From Gibbula magus (lineage: Eukaryota; Mollusca; Gastropoda; Trochida; Trochidae), in assembly GCA_936450465.1 (NCBI GenBank), contig OW388302.1, positions 11,557,530-11,621,529 on the forward strand: DNA of 64,000 nt. The letters are read 5' to 3'. Position numbers and translations under genes: made by a program. A model generated the notes under the pieces. That model saw nothing but the letters and a program-made list of their open reading frames with translations. It did no database searches and was not told the DNA's origin. Within the stretch, counting starts at the first letter, position 1; every line of letters begins with the position of its first letter. This document shows positions 45,794 to 56,052 of this stretch, piece after piece.

Positions 45794-46132
45794 GAGCTTA
45801 AGATGCTCATTGTAAATAAACTTTGGTTGCATTGTTAGCTACTTCTCTGTTGTTTGTTCTTTAGATTCGCTTTAACACCCCCTCCCCGTTGGGGTTGGGG
45901 GCAGTGTGTTGATCAGAAGTTGAGTGGCTGGGTTGTCTCTTCGATCCGCTCAGCGGTAGAGATGGTATCTCCCGGGCTGTGCCTTGTCCTCACCACAGGG
46001 TGGAGGACGCGTAGGTTAGCTTACACTCAGGGATGGTTGCTGGTCTCGTCTCTACCACATATCTACTGACCCGCCTCCATGCGGTGGGATTCTAGGCAAA
46101 GTAGGTCTAGTATAAATAATAACGTTTAATCA

Positions 46133-47499
46133 AAAACGTACAAATATACGCCACAGTTACGCCAAAGACATATCATTGTATTTCATTAATAAGTATAAAT
46201 TAGTAAATTAGTTATGTCTCAAATAGTAGTCACTTAGTTCTAACTTACCGAGCACAAAAATATACTTGTCAGCCTTGTTCAGTCTGCACAGCACCACGTC
46301 TTCAGGTGATCTCGTTATAATCCCATCGATCCAGGGCAGTCGATCTTCTGATCAAACAGCAAAGATCAGAAAAGATTATTAAATGACACTCTGAATAAGA
46401 TTCGTTTAAAAAGGAAGGCTTACAATATAGAGTTTGTGTTTGTTATTATTTACCATACAATCGTTGTGGAATAATACAGGTTATATTTTTTATAAGGGCT
46501 GCACTTACTTTTATTGTGAAATATATTTCAATACCAAGCCTCTTTATTGTTGTATTATTGCTACATTTTACATTTACATTTTAGATTAAATGCTTTGCAT
46601 AATACAGACCATTTTTCAAATAGATAAAATAAAGTTTGATAGATTAGATTAAAAAACGACAACTTACACTTGCAATACTGCCCAACAATGTTCTTGCAAA
46701 TCAATGGCATTTTTACTTTTATTTAAAACCTGCAATTACCTCTTAGATCAAGATTGTGAATATATTACACTTATATTTTGGTGCGATAATTTGCCAAATG
46801 AAAAACAAATTGCAATAAGTGTGTTCCACAACATGTATTGGTATGGTATTGGTATTATTAACCATGGAGTTCACAAAAACCGAGTTAATATAATTGATAT
46901 GAGCTCATATCACGTTTGCCTAGAAACAATTGTTTCACCGCGACTTTGATTTCCTCATCTGTGACGTCATAAAACCATTGTCGTCACCAGAAAAATGGTT
47001 GCTTTCTTGATTGACTTTATGCGAATCAAATGGGTAATAAAGTAATTATTACACTCGAAAGTGTGTCATATAACATTTACAAAACGAGTGTGAAGTTTTG
47101 TTATTGCCGGAGCATTATTTCACCTTAATATGTTTTACACAAATGAGGCATGCAAGGCGAATCAGAAATATTTGTTTTACCATAAATTAGAGTCTTTACA
47201 AAATAGAAATCAGTTCTTACAGTTGCACAAAAGAACCATTTGCTTGTAGCTCTTCACGTATCGCATGATTCATTATCTCTAAGGTAAAGACAAACAATTC
47301 AAATAAAAAGGCATTAACAGTGTTGTCTCTATTTTGAACAGTACTCAAAATTACTATTTATGTTCAACACTGTTGAAGGTATGTCTGCACAAGTGTGTTG
47401 AAGCTTTGTTTCCTGAGTGACACAAAAACAAATACATATTTAATAAATATTTTACCATTTTTAATTCTGTCTCTACTTAAAGCCATAGGATCTTTGAAA
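46133..47499. other. AT-rich unique DNA, no gene
   Basis: No supported coding frame; the 81-codon plus frame at 46704 has no recognisable domain. A single TGACGTCA palindrome lies at about 46962, and a TTATTACACTCG / CGAGTGTGAAG pair near 47048 and 47087 forms a short imperfect hairpin. Confidence 0.4.
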
Positions 47500-48240
47500 C
47501 TGAATAAAGCCCCCCGGTATTGATGGACCGCTAGCTGAGCTACTGAAACATGGTCCCTATTTTACATCCTACTTGCATTTATTGTTCAATTAAATACTCG
47601 ATAACTGGAATGTAGGGATGATACTTCCTATATTTAAAAAAGGAAACCCGTCTGACCCAATAACTATAGAGGCATATCGCTGTTAAATTCAATAGGAAAG
47701 ATTTTCACTTGCATCATAGAACACAGACTCCGAGTTTAGCTTGAGATAAATGGTCTGTTGTCAGAAGCACAAGCCGGTTTCAGACATGATTATTCTACCA
47801 CTGATTATGTATTCGTCCTTCAGTCTTTAGCTCAGAAATATTTGAGAAAACCTAAACATAGTTTTTATACTGCCTTCATCGATTTTCGAAAGGCATTTGA
47901 TTCAGTTGAAATAAATAAATTAATCTATCTTCTCCTGCAAAATGGTATTCATGGTAAGATATATAACATAATTGAAAATATGTATAGAAATGTGTGTGCG
48001 TGTGTTAAGCAAGGGAAAACTATCACTGATATATTTAAAACATCCAGTGGCGTTCGCCAAGGTTGTATTTTGAGCCCCCTATTGTTCATCTTCTTTATTA
48101 ATCATTTGGCAATTGAACTGGAAACTGATTCATCCAGCTCCTGCTGTTTGCAGATGATATTGTCTTAGTTTCAGATTCTACGATCTACAAAGAAGGTTAT
48201 GTTGTACTCTGGACCATGTAGCCTCAAATACAAGAAATAA
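47500..48240 (+). pseudogene. Non-LTR reverse transcriptase relic
   Basis: A fragment of a second LINE family. Readable pieces are KAPGIDGPLAELLKHG (from about 47508), NYRGISLLNSIGKIF (about 47665), an open segment at 47758-48168 with LSEAQAGFRHDYST, motif A FIDFRKAFDSV and motif B GVRQGCILSPLLF, and after a frameshift LLFADDIVLVSDS (motif C) at about 48140-48180. In-frame stops near 47602 and 47740 and at least one frameshift make it inactive. Neither end is preserved. It differs clearly from the intact RT at 24782 (GCILSP versus GENLSP). Confidence 0.85.
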
Positions 48241-48895
48241 ACTCTCTCTCTCTCATACTTCCAAAAGTTTCAACAGGGAACAACCTCCGACAAGATCCAC
48301 TTCTAACATAGCAATAATCGCAGCTTCGAATATGCCAAGTTCGTCGCACATCATAACTCTTCCCAGTTCCAAACACTTGTTAATTAGGGACTTTTTGCAT
48401 TTACTTCACTGTTCTGTGCTAGCTAGGCTGCGCACTGTACCATAATTTAAGAGTGCATGCTTAAAGAAATATTAAGGAAATAAAATTAAGGACTTTTAGA
48501 GAATAGCGAAGTGCGAGTGATCACGAAAAATATGATCGAGATAAAATAATGTTCCTAGTTGCAGGCAACATTATTTCGATATTACCCATTATATGTACTT
48601 AAATACACACTTACAAACGATTAACGTTTCTGTTTGAGACAGTTGCAAGTGACAGTGATCAGCTGATTTGTATTCATGCGCTTGTACGTGGCTTGGTCCA
48701 TAACTGCAATGTTTCGGTGCATATACCGTTATCAAGTGATGCATTACATTATTTGAAGATTTTACAAGCACTTTCAGCGGAACATATCTCGCATTACCTT
48801 TAATTATTGGAAAAATGTTAAAAATGGAGAATTTTGGAGGCCAATCCGAAATTGAGGGGGAGGAACAATTTTGAAAGTTAGAAATTTAGAAGGAA
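48241..48895. other. Unique DNA, nothing seen
   Basis: Contains a short (CT)n run at about 48241-48256. No gene or clear element is recognised; the minus frame at 48589-48771 is unsupported. Confidence 0.4.
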
Positions 48896-48896
48896 A

Positions 48897-50060
48897 CTAG
48901 AAGAGCGTTTGCGGGACACCGCAAAAACAGAGCAGCTCCGAAACTTTGGGTCTCGCCTTTCCCTGTTCCGCCTTCTCCTCAGCATAAATAAAATGGGAAT
49001 ATTTTTGGACAAAATGTTCTTCATTATTCAAGTTATTGTAACAAGTTGAATCATCACTGGGGTCACTTTTAACAACTTTGTTCTTAAAACCTATTTCTGA
49101 TTTCAAAATTTGATCAACAGATTATCATGGCCTTAACCAATATCTCATGACCTTGAACTTTGACCTTCAAGGTCACACCATCAATGATTACTCTTCATTG
49201 TGTATAACAATCATGCAAAGACTCAAAAGTGTTCATTGTTAACATAAGGCATATTCACAATAGCACGCTTAAGTTGTGACCTTGCTGTGACCTTGACCTT
49301 TGACAGATTTTAGCAAAAACGTTTTCAAATCTTGGTCTTTCTCCATAGTTGATATATACCAAGTTAGGGCCTGATAACACAGAAGTTGTTGAAGTTATCG
49401 TGTTTACAAGGATTTTTGTAGTGATTTCAGAACTCATGACCTTGACCTTTGACCTTGAATGTGAGCATGTCAAAATATTTCCCCAGGTGTACAAGAAAGA
49501 AGCTATATATATGAGGTGTTGATACCTTCATGGAAAAAAGTTATTTAGTGATTTCAGAACTGGTGACCTTGACCCTATCTCGTGACCTTGCCCTTTAAAA
49601 TTCAAGGTCACACAATCAGTGATCACTTTTCATTGTGTATAACAATCATTTAATGATTCAAAGTGTTAATAGTTGAAATAAGACATTTTCGCAAAAGCAT
49701 GCTTAAGTCGTGCCCTCGCTGTGACCTTGACCTTTGACGGATGTTAGCGAAAACCTTTTCAAATCTTGGCCTTTCTCCATAGTTGATGTACACCAAAGAA
49801 GAGCCTGATAGTACAAATATTTTTCAAGTTATCGTGTTTACAAGGATTTTTTTAGTGATTTCAGAACTCGTGACCTTGACCTTTGACCTTGAATATGGAC
49901 ATGTCAAAAAAATTCCCCAGGGGCATAAGTAAGAAGTTATGTATATGAGTTCTCAAAACCTTCTAGGAAAAAAGTTATAGCGAATACAAAACGCGACGGC
50001 GGCGGCGGCGACGGAAACTGCGCAAAAACTGATAGCAGCTCCGACTTAGTCGGAGCTGCT
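48897..50060 (-). mobile_element. Helitron2-like non-autonomous element
   Basis: Read on the minus strand, the 3' end is CTAG (48897-48900) followed by T. It is preceded by a 7-bp-stem hairpin (TTTGCGG / CCGCAAA, 48908-48925) 7 nt from CTAG. This is the classic Helitron terminus. The other end carries the palindrome AGCAGCTCCGAC-TTA-GTCGGAGCTGCT (50034-50060). Part of that word, AGCAGCTCCGA, also lies just inside the 3' hairpin at 48931-48941 in the inverse sense. Such asymmetrical inverted repeats characterise Helitron2/Helentron elements. The interior is two diverged direct repeats of about 430 bp packed with TGACCTTGACC motifs, plus a CGG-rich stretch at about 49995. There is no Rep-helicase, so it is non-autonomous. 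Confidence 0.6.
49135..49985 (+). promoter_or_regulatory. Clusters of nuclear-receptor-type half-sites, including perfect DR1
   Basis: Two direct repeats each contain TGACCTTGACCTTTGACC-type runs. On the minus strand, AGGTCAAAGGTCA (two half-sites spaced by one base, DR1) occurs within about 49437-49459 and about 49870-49892. The word TCAAGGTCA (extended monomer site) recurs as well. DR1 is the element bound by HNF4/RXR-type receptors. Whether this copy acts on any gene is unknown; the motif is part of the transposable element. Confidence 0.45.
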
Positions 50061-50479
50061 AATAAGCTGAGCTAAGTAAGGGGCTATTCGTGTTTCGATT
50101 TTATGTGTTTAAATTGTTTTAAATCGATTCGGGTCAGGAGGCCTTACATATATGCGTTGTTTCTCAAGTGAAGTAAGTTTATATATAGAAAAGAGTAAAC
50201 AGTTTTGTTTGACTGGGTCAATCTTATTTTGCTACGATGAGCTCATTTCAACCAGTGAATTGGTATGAAAAGAATATTGATCTAGTCAAAACCATCTGAT
50301 TTTAAAACCATCTGATGTTTAAACATACAACATGATAATCATTGTGATAGTTCTCAACAACATACTAGTTTGTAGCGTTATAGTTTTAGTATCCATGCAT
50401 ATTGTCAGTATTGCATCTGTGATAGAACAAAATCTTTCAATATTTGTATTTTGGAAATAAAGGCACTATTTTATTTTAA
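50061..50479. other. Unique DNA downstream of the ankyrin exon, nothing seen
   Basis: No gene. AATAAA on the minus strand, which could polyadenylate the gene to the right, was looked for and is not clearly present close to the stop. Confidence 0.35.
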
Positions 50480-51463
50480 CTACCAGTGTATTTTTAAAAA
50501 CAGAATATTACCTTGGTCAGTGAGATAATCGAAGGGTGTTTGTCCGAGGGAGTTTTGTTTCTTCATGTCTGTTTCAGGGATCTGCTTCAGCTGCTGTTGT
50601 AATACCTCAGCATTGACTCCCCTCCTCCGGCACAGGAAGTGCAGTGGTGTGTTTCCGTACATGTCAGTCTTGTCTCCTTGATGACTCAAAGTCAGAATAT
50701 CCCCGATATGGTGTGATCTCTGGCAAAGAACATGGAAAGGTGTTATTCCATTGTTGTCTTGTTTGTTGATGTCTCCTTTTGCAGTGTTGACAATCTGGAG
50801 GACTAGATCAAATGCAACGTCTGTATTGTCACATGAATAGTGAAGTGGTGTACTTCCATGTTCATCAGCTTTATTGAAGTCCCCTTTCCCTTCCTGGATC
50901 ACAAGATCTATAGTGTCAAGTTGAAGACTTGAGTATGAACACAGAAAATGGAGTGGGGTACTCATATTCTGCTCACATTGGTTTAGATTACCTTTACCTT
51001 CAGCGATCATAACCTTCAGTAGATTTGTACTTATGTTCCTTCGTCTACAGAAGTAATGCAGTGGAGTGCTTCCACAAGTGTCGCCAAGGTTGAGGTCACT
51101 TTTACAAATACTGACCATGAACTGGATTGCTTCTGCATTCATAGTTTGGTGTTTCAACAGATAATGCAGAGGTGTTCTTCCATCTTTATCACATATATTA
51201 ACATTTGCTCTCCCGTCCGTGATGATCATTCCGATAGAGTCGATAAGTCCAAGGTGTTTATCGGAAGTCTTATCAGTTGTAAATTTCCCCTCCTGGCAAA
51301 TGTAATGCAGTGGTGTTCTTCCATATGCATCGTTTACATCATGTACATCGGCTCCAGCAGCCATCAAAGTGCACACTGCAGTTATGTTTCCACTCTTGAA
51401 AGCTGTCCACAACATGGTTTTGCCATCCTCTCCTGGTTCGTTAATGATTTGTCTCGAGTTGCT
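50480..51463 (-). CDS. Ankyrin-repeat exon, probable 3' exon of the STAND gene
   Basis: The exon begins after the acceptor TTATTTTCCAG (AG at 51464-51465) in phase 0 and runs to a stop at 50480-50482, giving 327 residues. It has about nine ankyrin repeats of 31-46 residues with (R/S/N)TPLH(Y/F) cores, for example GRTPLHYICQEGK, GSTPLHYFCRRRN, STPLHFLCSYSS and GNTPLHFLCRRRG. Ankyrin repeats form a solenoid for protein binding, and in STAND proteins they act as the sensor part. An alternative donor, CCAAG followed by GTAATA at 50511-50510, could end the exon at 50512 and skip the last nine codons and the stop, so another downstream exon is possible. The upstream neighbour on the same strand is the nSTAND3 exon at 56053; phase 0 would allow joining if its frame is spliced at the AAG/GTTGCT site. 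Confidence 0.85.
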   Translation of the reverse strand, partial: SNSRQIINEPGEDGKTMLWTAFKSGNITAVCTLMAAGADVHDVNDAYGRTPLHYICQEGKFTTDKTSDKHLGLIDSIGMIITDGRANVNICDKDGRTPLHYLLKHQTMNAEAIQFMVSICKSDLNLGDTCGSTPLHYFCRRRNISTNLLKVMIAEGKGNLNQCEQNMSTPLHFLCSYSSLQLDTIDLVIQEGKGDFNKADEHGSTPLHYSCDNTDVAFDLVLQIVNTAKGDINKQDNNGITPFHVLCQRSHHIGDILTLSHQGDKTDMYGNTPLHFLCRRRGVNAEVLQQQLKQIPETDMKKQNSLGQTPFDYLTDQGNILFLKIHW

Positions 51464-51807
51464 CTGGAAAATAAGATTGAAAGGTATAGTTTCCCCAACA
51501 AGTAAGTATGAATACAAAGTTGTGGATATGAACAAGATATATGTAACTGTGTATTTACATAGAGCCAAATGCAGCAGCTCTAAAGACCACACACTACTAG
51601 TAACGGATATGACAGTATATTGACATCTGGAACTTGGTATGTATATTGGGGAAACAAAGTTAAGCCCCCTCCCCCCAAGGAAGTTGTTGTCTTGACGGAC
51701 ATACATACGAGAGACTATGGTGAACTAGAAATGCACAACTTAGACTGAACAATTATGACATAAATACTATTCGGGAATAGTGGATATATTAATTACGTAA
51801 AACTATT

Positions 51808-52033
51808 GACCATGTAGCTGGATGGGTGGCTCGGCCACTTCATACACTGAAAGTTGGACGGGTAGTTCCCTGGCCTACACCGAGACATGGAATAATGCTT
51901 GGTGAGTGAAGTTATTCAAAATGTAGCTCTGTTGAAGGAGATGAAGGCATTCCTTAGGTTAGACAAGAACAAAATGGTTGGAGGTGCCCTGAGTGCACAA
52001 TGTTGGTAAGTAAGCTCTATATAAATACCATCC
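51808..52033 (+). mobile_element. tRNA-derived SINE (family 2, copy 1)
   Basis: The head resembles a tRNA: GGGTGGCTCGG (A-box-like), then GGTAGTTCCCTGG (B-box-like). Next come CACCGAGACATGG, TTATTCAAAATGTAGCTC and a 3' end TAAGCTCTATATAAATACC. The same order of blocks is found at 63188-63478, which identifies a family. It lies between the ankyrin and NTPase exons, in the presumed intron. No target duplication was found. Confidence 0.6.
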
Positions 52034-52771
52034 ATTGTCAGAATTTTTACTTTAAGTCGTTTCTTATTGTGGTGTTCAAAAACTGTGGGAAGAGTTAATT
52101 GTGTAAGGCAGGAACCCTTAAAGCTAGGAAGGATCGAATGAATCACAACACAAGTCCCCTTCGGATTATCCAAAAGATTAGGGGAAAACCCCACATAAGA
52201 TGTAATCATGTAGTAGGACACAAACATTTTCTTAATATGTTTCAGTGTATTTTTAACATAAATGTAAGAGATAATCTCTGAGATAATAACTGAGAACTGC
52301 ATCTGCCAAAGGAGAAGTTTTGTCCTGGATAACACGAGAATACACAGACATAGGTAAACTGCCTAATTCTAGTTGTGCTCATTGTGCTCATCAATTGTAT
52401 CTATAAATGTTTCAATTCAATGTGTATGTACATTTGTAAGATCACTAGCGCTTACAAACAGCATACTAATTAATTAAAAAAATGGTATGTGTTTAATTAT
52501 GTAACAATTTAATGACATTTCAACTGTTCAGCGCTCAGCCAAGGTAACCTTTGATATCTGCTTTATCAAACAATATTACACATCCCTATCAGTTATCGAT
52601 TGGCGATCAGAGAAATATGTGAACCTGTTGAGTACATTTACTAGGAAGAATGACGAAACAATATGACACGGAAGTATGTCAGAATTTGACGTCCATCAAG
52701 TGTCATACACTGCACTCAATACCACTGATAGGAAACTCGGTTACAGTGTGGGTGGAGTATTTATGATTATT
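52034..52771. other. Intronic or intergenic DNA, nothing seen
   Basis: No supported exon on either strand. If the STAND and ankyrin exons belong to one gene, this is intron. Confidence 0.4.
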
Positions 52772-53238
52772 GTGATACGTAACAGAGTCCTTGTGATACG
52801 TAACAGAGTCATTATGATACGTAACAGAGTCCTTGTGATACGTAACAGAGTCATTGTGATACGTAACAGAGTCCTTGTGATACGTAACAGAGTCATTGTG
52901 ATACGTAACAGAGTCCTTGTGATACGTAACAGAGTCATTGTGATACGTAACAGAGTCATTGTGATACGTAACAGAGTCCTTGTGATACGTAACAGAGTCA
53001 TTATGATACGTACAAGAGTCCTTGTGATACATAACAGAGTCCGTGTGATACGTAACAGAGTCCTTGTGATACGTAACAGAGTCCTTGTGATACGTAACAG
53101 AGTCATTGTGATACGTAACAGAGTCATTATGATACGTAACAGAGTCCTTGTGATACGTAACAGAGTCCTTGTGATACGTAACAGAGTCCTTGTGATACGT
53201 AACAGAGTCCTTGTGATACGTAACAGAGTCCTTGTGAT
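52772..53238. repeat. 21-bp tandem repeat, about 21 full units
   Basis: Unit GTGATACGTAACAGAGTC(C/A)TT. A 17-bp partial unit at 52772-52788 is followed by 21 full units from 52789 and a 9-bp partial ending at 53238. Units come in CCTT and CATT forms that alternate strictly over the first eight units and become mainly CCTT at the right end. The array has one internal rearranged unit (CGTACAAGAGT about 53010) and one CCGTG unit. Because 21 is a multiple of 3, frames on both strands stay open; these are not genes. Confidence 0.95.
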
Positions 53239-55217
53239 TTGAGCATTGGTAGGCCAAAGGTTAAGAGGGATAAATGGGTTGCAGATATACAAACTCAACG
53301 TTGTCAGTGAATTGAAGTTACAGTTAGTTAACACATATATCCATAAGTGACAACTCAATTTATGATGACCAAATAACCACTGATAATGTCGTAAAATCAG
53401 TAATTGCCACAAACTTCGTTGTTTTCATAAATTATAGGTAGTATGTAAGTAACCGGTGCATATAGAATTTATAAACGAAGCATGTTGCTCTGATTAGGTT
53501 TCATCCTCTTATATCATAGAGCATTCAGCGTTTATCAGTACAAAAACGGAGATATCAGTTACCTTGAACTTTTCCAATGTGTCACAGAAAATGTGTGATT
53601 ACAAAATTGATGTTACGGACAATTTCTTCATTGTCACAGATTATTTAAAATCACAAAATGGATGTTAATTTGTTTGATTCGTCCAATATGACCTACGAAT
53701 TGAATACAAATATTTCCTTGAACCTGTTGTTTTTTCATTGGAAAATCTTATGGCATTGATGTTGCTGTTTTGATGAAATGTTACTTCATCAGAAAATATC
53801 TGATAAGCAATGTTATTTTCAAGGCAATCACCACTTGCAAAGAGATGGAAATGCTGTCTCCTGCAGCTTGTTTTATTAACGCAAATGATATTTTACATAA
53901 GGCAACAGTTCTTGTAACCCATGTTTTCTACATGTATGCTTGAAGAGATACGATACAAACATAATTTCAGGAAAATGCTTAATTTGATAGTATTTTGAAG
54001 AAAGAAGTATCTTTCTAATCTAATTAAGTCATTCAATAGCGATTCACCTCAGTAGATAATAAAACAAATCATCTGAATTACATATGTCCTTGTTGAGACG
54101 CGGTTTACAAACAAGGAACAAACTGCAGTTCTACACCCAGGGACAGAGAAATTATATACCAACTACAAATGCAATATATAGTTTAATTCAAGATGGATAG
54201 ATACGACTGAAACAAAGTCCTAGAAGAAACATTATGACGACGACATCTTGTACTAACATGATATCATGTTTCATAAAATGTTCAAAAATATGAATATGAA
54301 ATACCAAACATTATTTAAAATAAAAGCCTTTGAAATAGCAGTTTCAGCACCCCATGTGTGGTTGAACAATATTATACTGTTATTAATGAAAGTTTTTTCT
54401 TCATCAAATACGTTTAAAATCGAATCTTTGACTGTTGAAAAGTTGGTATAATTTTTTCTGGCCCTTTTGTGAAGATGATGATTAAGAGTATGTATAATCA
54501 AATGTGTCCTATAGCTCTATCACATCATCGGTATCAACAAAATTGGCATTGTGATAGTGTCAACTATTCCTGGAAATAATTATTTGTGAGTTCACGTTCT
54601 TGTAAATGATTAAAAATTTGCTTTGCCAGGAAGGCTTTGTGTAATATACATGTATATTGGTATGTTTAAACTTCGTATTTGTGCCTGAATTGAATATTGT
54701 CCATTGAGGGGTATATCAATATAGATACTTGTTCAGATGTTGAAAGGATATTACAAGAGCGACTCGCCTACGAAATATTGATAAACAATGCATAAGGCGT
54801 ATTGCTTTTTCCTATTTGAAAGAAAATAATATACGAATTTTCCATTATCATCATATTGCCATCACAAATTCTCCGTAACTTACCAGTGATAAAGACTCTG
54901 TGACATTTATGAAATATGTTTGTTTATTTTAGCATACATCTTTGTGATGAAATTTTACTGATAATCTTTTAGGACATTCACTTTATATGGGTCTATTGTT
55001 GTATGGTATTATTATTACTGATTTTCTCGTATTTCTTACGAAAAGGACTTTAATTACAGTTCGGAATTTAATTAAAGCTGTGCGTTAGATGTTTTTTGAA
55101 AAAGAGTATATTTACAAATGATTTAAGATTTATGCCTTGATGTGGTAAGTTATAATCTAAAATACCAGAAACTAAAGCTATTATTTTCATTTCATCATGT
55201 CACATTGCAAAACCCCT
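53239..55217. other. AT-rich DNA inside the presumed intron, nothing seen
   Basis: No exon-like frame with splice sites was recognised on either strand. Overlapping plus and minus frames near 54266-54501 are short and unsupported. Confidence 0.4.
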
Positions 55218-55735
55218 GTACAACAAGAAGAAATAGTCATCAACATCCCCGCCAGACCTAAGAAATTGGAACAAGGGCAATAATTCGAGAAGTGATAATT
55301 GTGTACTTCACATTTTCATTCCATCAAGGTATCGATACTCTCAAGCCATACAACTCATTTGATCACAATTTGATCTTAAAAAGTTTTAATGAAAAGTTAT
55401 CCCCTCTGAAGATACTTGAATCACATGATTCTAATTTTCAAACCCTCAAGCCACACAACAAATTTCGTTCTCCTAGCTGAAAAAGTTTCTGAGAAAAGCA
55501 GTCCCCTTTGAAATTACCTTGGACAGAGTCGAAACAAACGATCAAGGGAAATAACTCCGGCAAAAACAGTCATATTTTCGAACTCCATCAAGGTAGTTAT
55601 GCCCTCAAGCATCACACCAAATTTGGTTATCCTATCGTAAATAGTTTCTGAGAAAAGCTGTCCCCTTTGGAGATACCATGAACGGTGTCCAAAAATACGG
55701 AACAAGGGCAATAACTCCGGAAAATTAAAAGCTCC
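55218..55735 (+). repeat. GGGCAATAACTCC-family repeat, copy 3
   Basis: Starts with ACAAGAAGAAATAGTCATC and CATCCCCGCCAGACC, like copy 1, and has three to four segments with CATCAAGGTATCGATAC or CATCAAGGTAGTTATGCC, AAGCCA(C/T)ACAAC and CAAGGG(C/A)AATAACTCCGG. The right end stops at AACTCCGGAAAATTAAAAGC without the CTTCGTGGCGGGGG end, so it is 3'-truncated. Confidence 0.75.
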
Positions 55736-56052
55736 ACCAATCAGTCATTATTAGTGGTGGTACAAGCAACTTCATCTTCAGCATTAACATTAGACACAAA
55801 TATATCTACTGACCATCATCATGCTAAGATTAGATCAGGGAATATTAACCATGTTATTAACCATCGGTGGATAGTGAATTATAGCACAACATGAATGTTT
55901 GAAAGTAAACTTATTTTTTTTAAAAATCAGAAGTGTTTATTTATATTCCTTTGGTAAAGGAATGAAACTGAAACAAGAAACATATTAAATCAATAGAAAC
56001 ACTAATTTCAGTATTAGATATATTGGATCAAACTTATGAAATGTCTATCAAC
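55736..56052. other. DNA 3' of the NTPase exon, nothing seen
   Basis: AT-rich with no exon recognised. It would be intron if the exon splices to the ankyrin exon, or 3' UTR if the stop at 56053 is used. Confidence 0.4.

Larger units (their letters stand above)
43250..46132 (+). mobile_element. Tandem copy of the DIRS-like element, 5'-incomplete (copy 2)
   Basis: A head-to-tail repeat of 40367-43249 with an exact period of 2883 bp. The junction is sharp: copy 1 ends TTTAATCA at 43249 and copy 2 starts TTCGCCAGTC at 43250. Copy 2 ends at 46132 with the same TTTAATCA and then passes into unique sequence. At least three substitutions separate the copies (41926 G / 44809 A, 41977 C / 44860 T, 42864 T / 45747 C). 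All frame breaks are shared, so the duplication came after decay. Copy 2 lacks the leader and left inverted repeat; its right inverted repeat is at 46097-46111. Confidence 0.9.

Noticed and set aside
46962..46969. TGACGTCA palindromes (also near 36250 and 62424) as cAMP-response promoters
   Set aside because: Isolated 8-bp words with no promoter or transcript context; expected by chance in 64 kb at this number.
52676..53412. Open frames on both strands over the 21-bp repeat (VIRNRVL-like and reverse)
   Set aside because: Simple consequence of a 21-bp tandem unit; no domain, no conservation signal.
54266..54501. Overlapping plus and minus frames of 61 and 76 codons
   Set aside because: AT-rich, no domain, no splice context; chance open frames.
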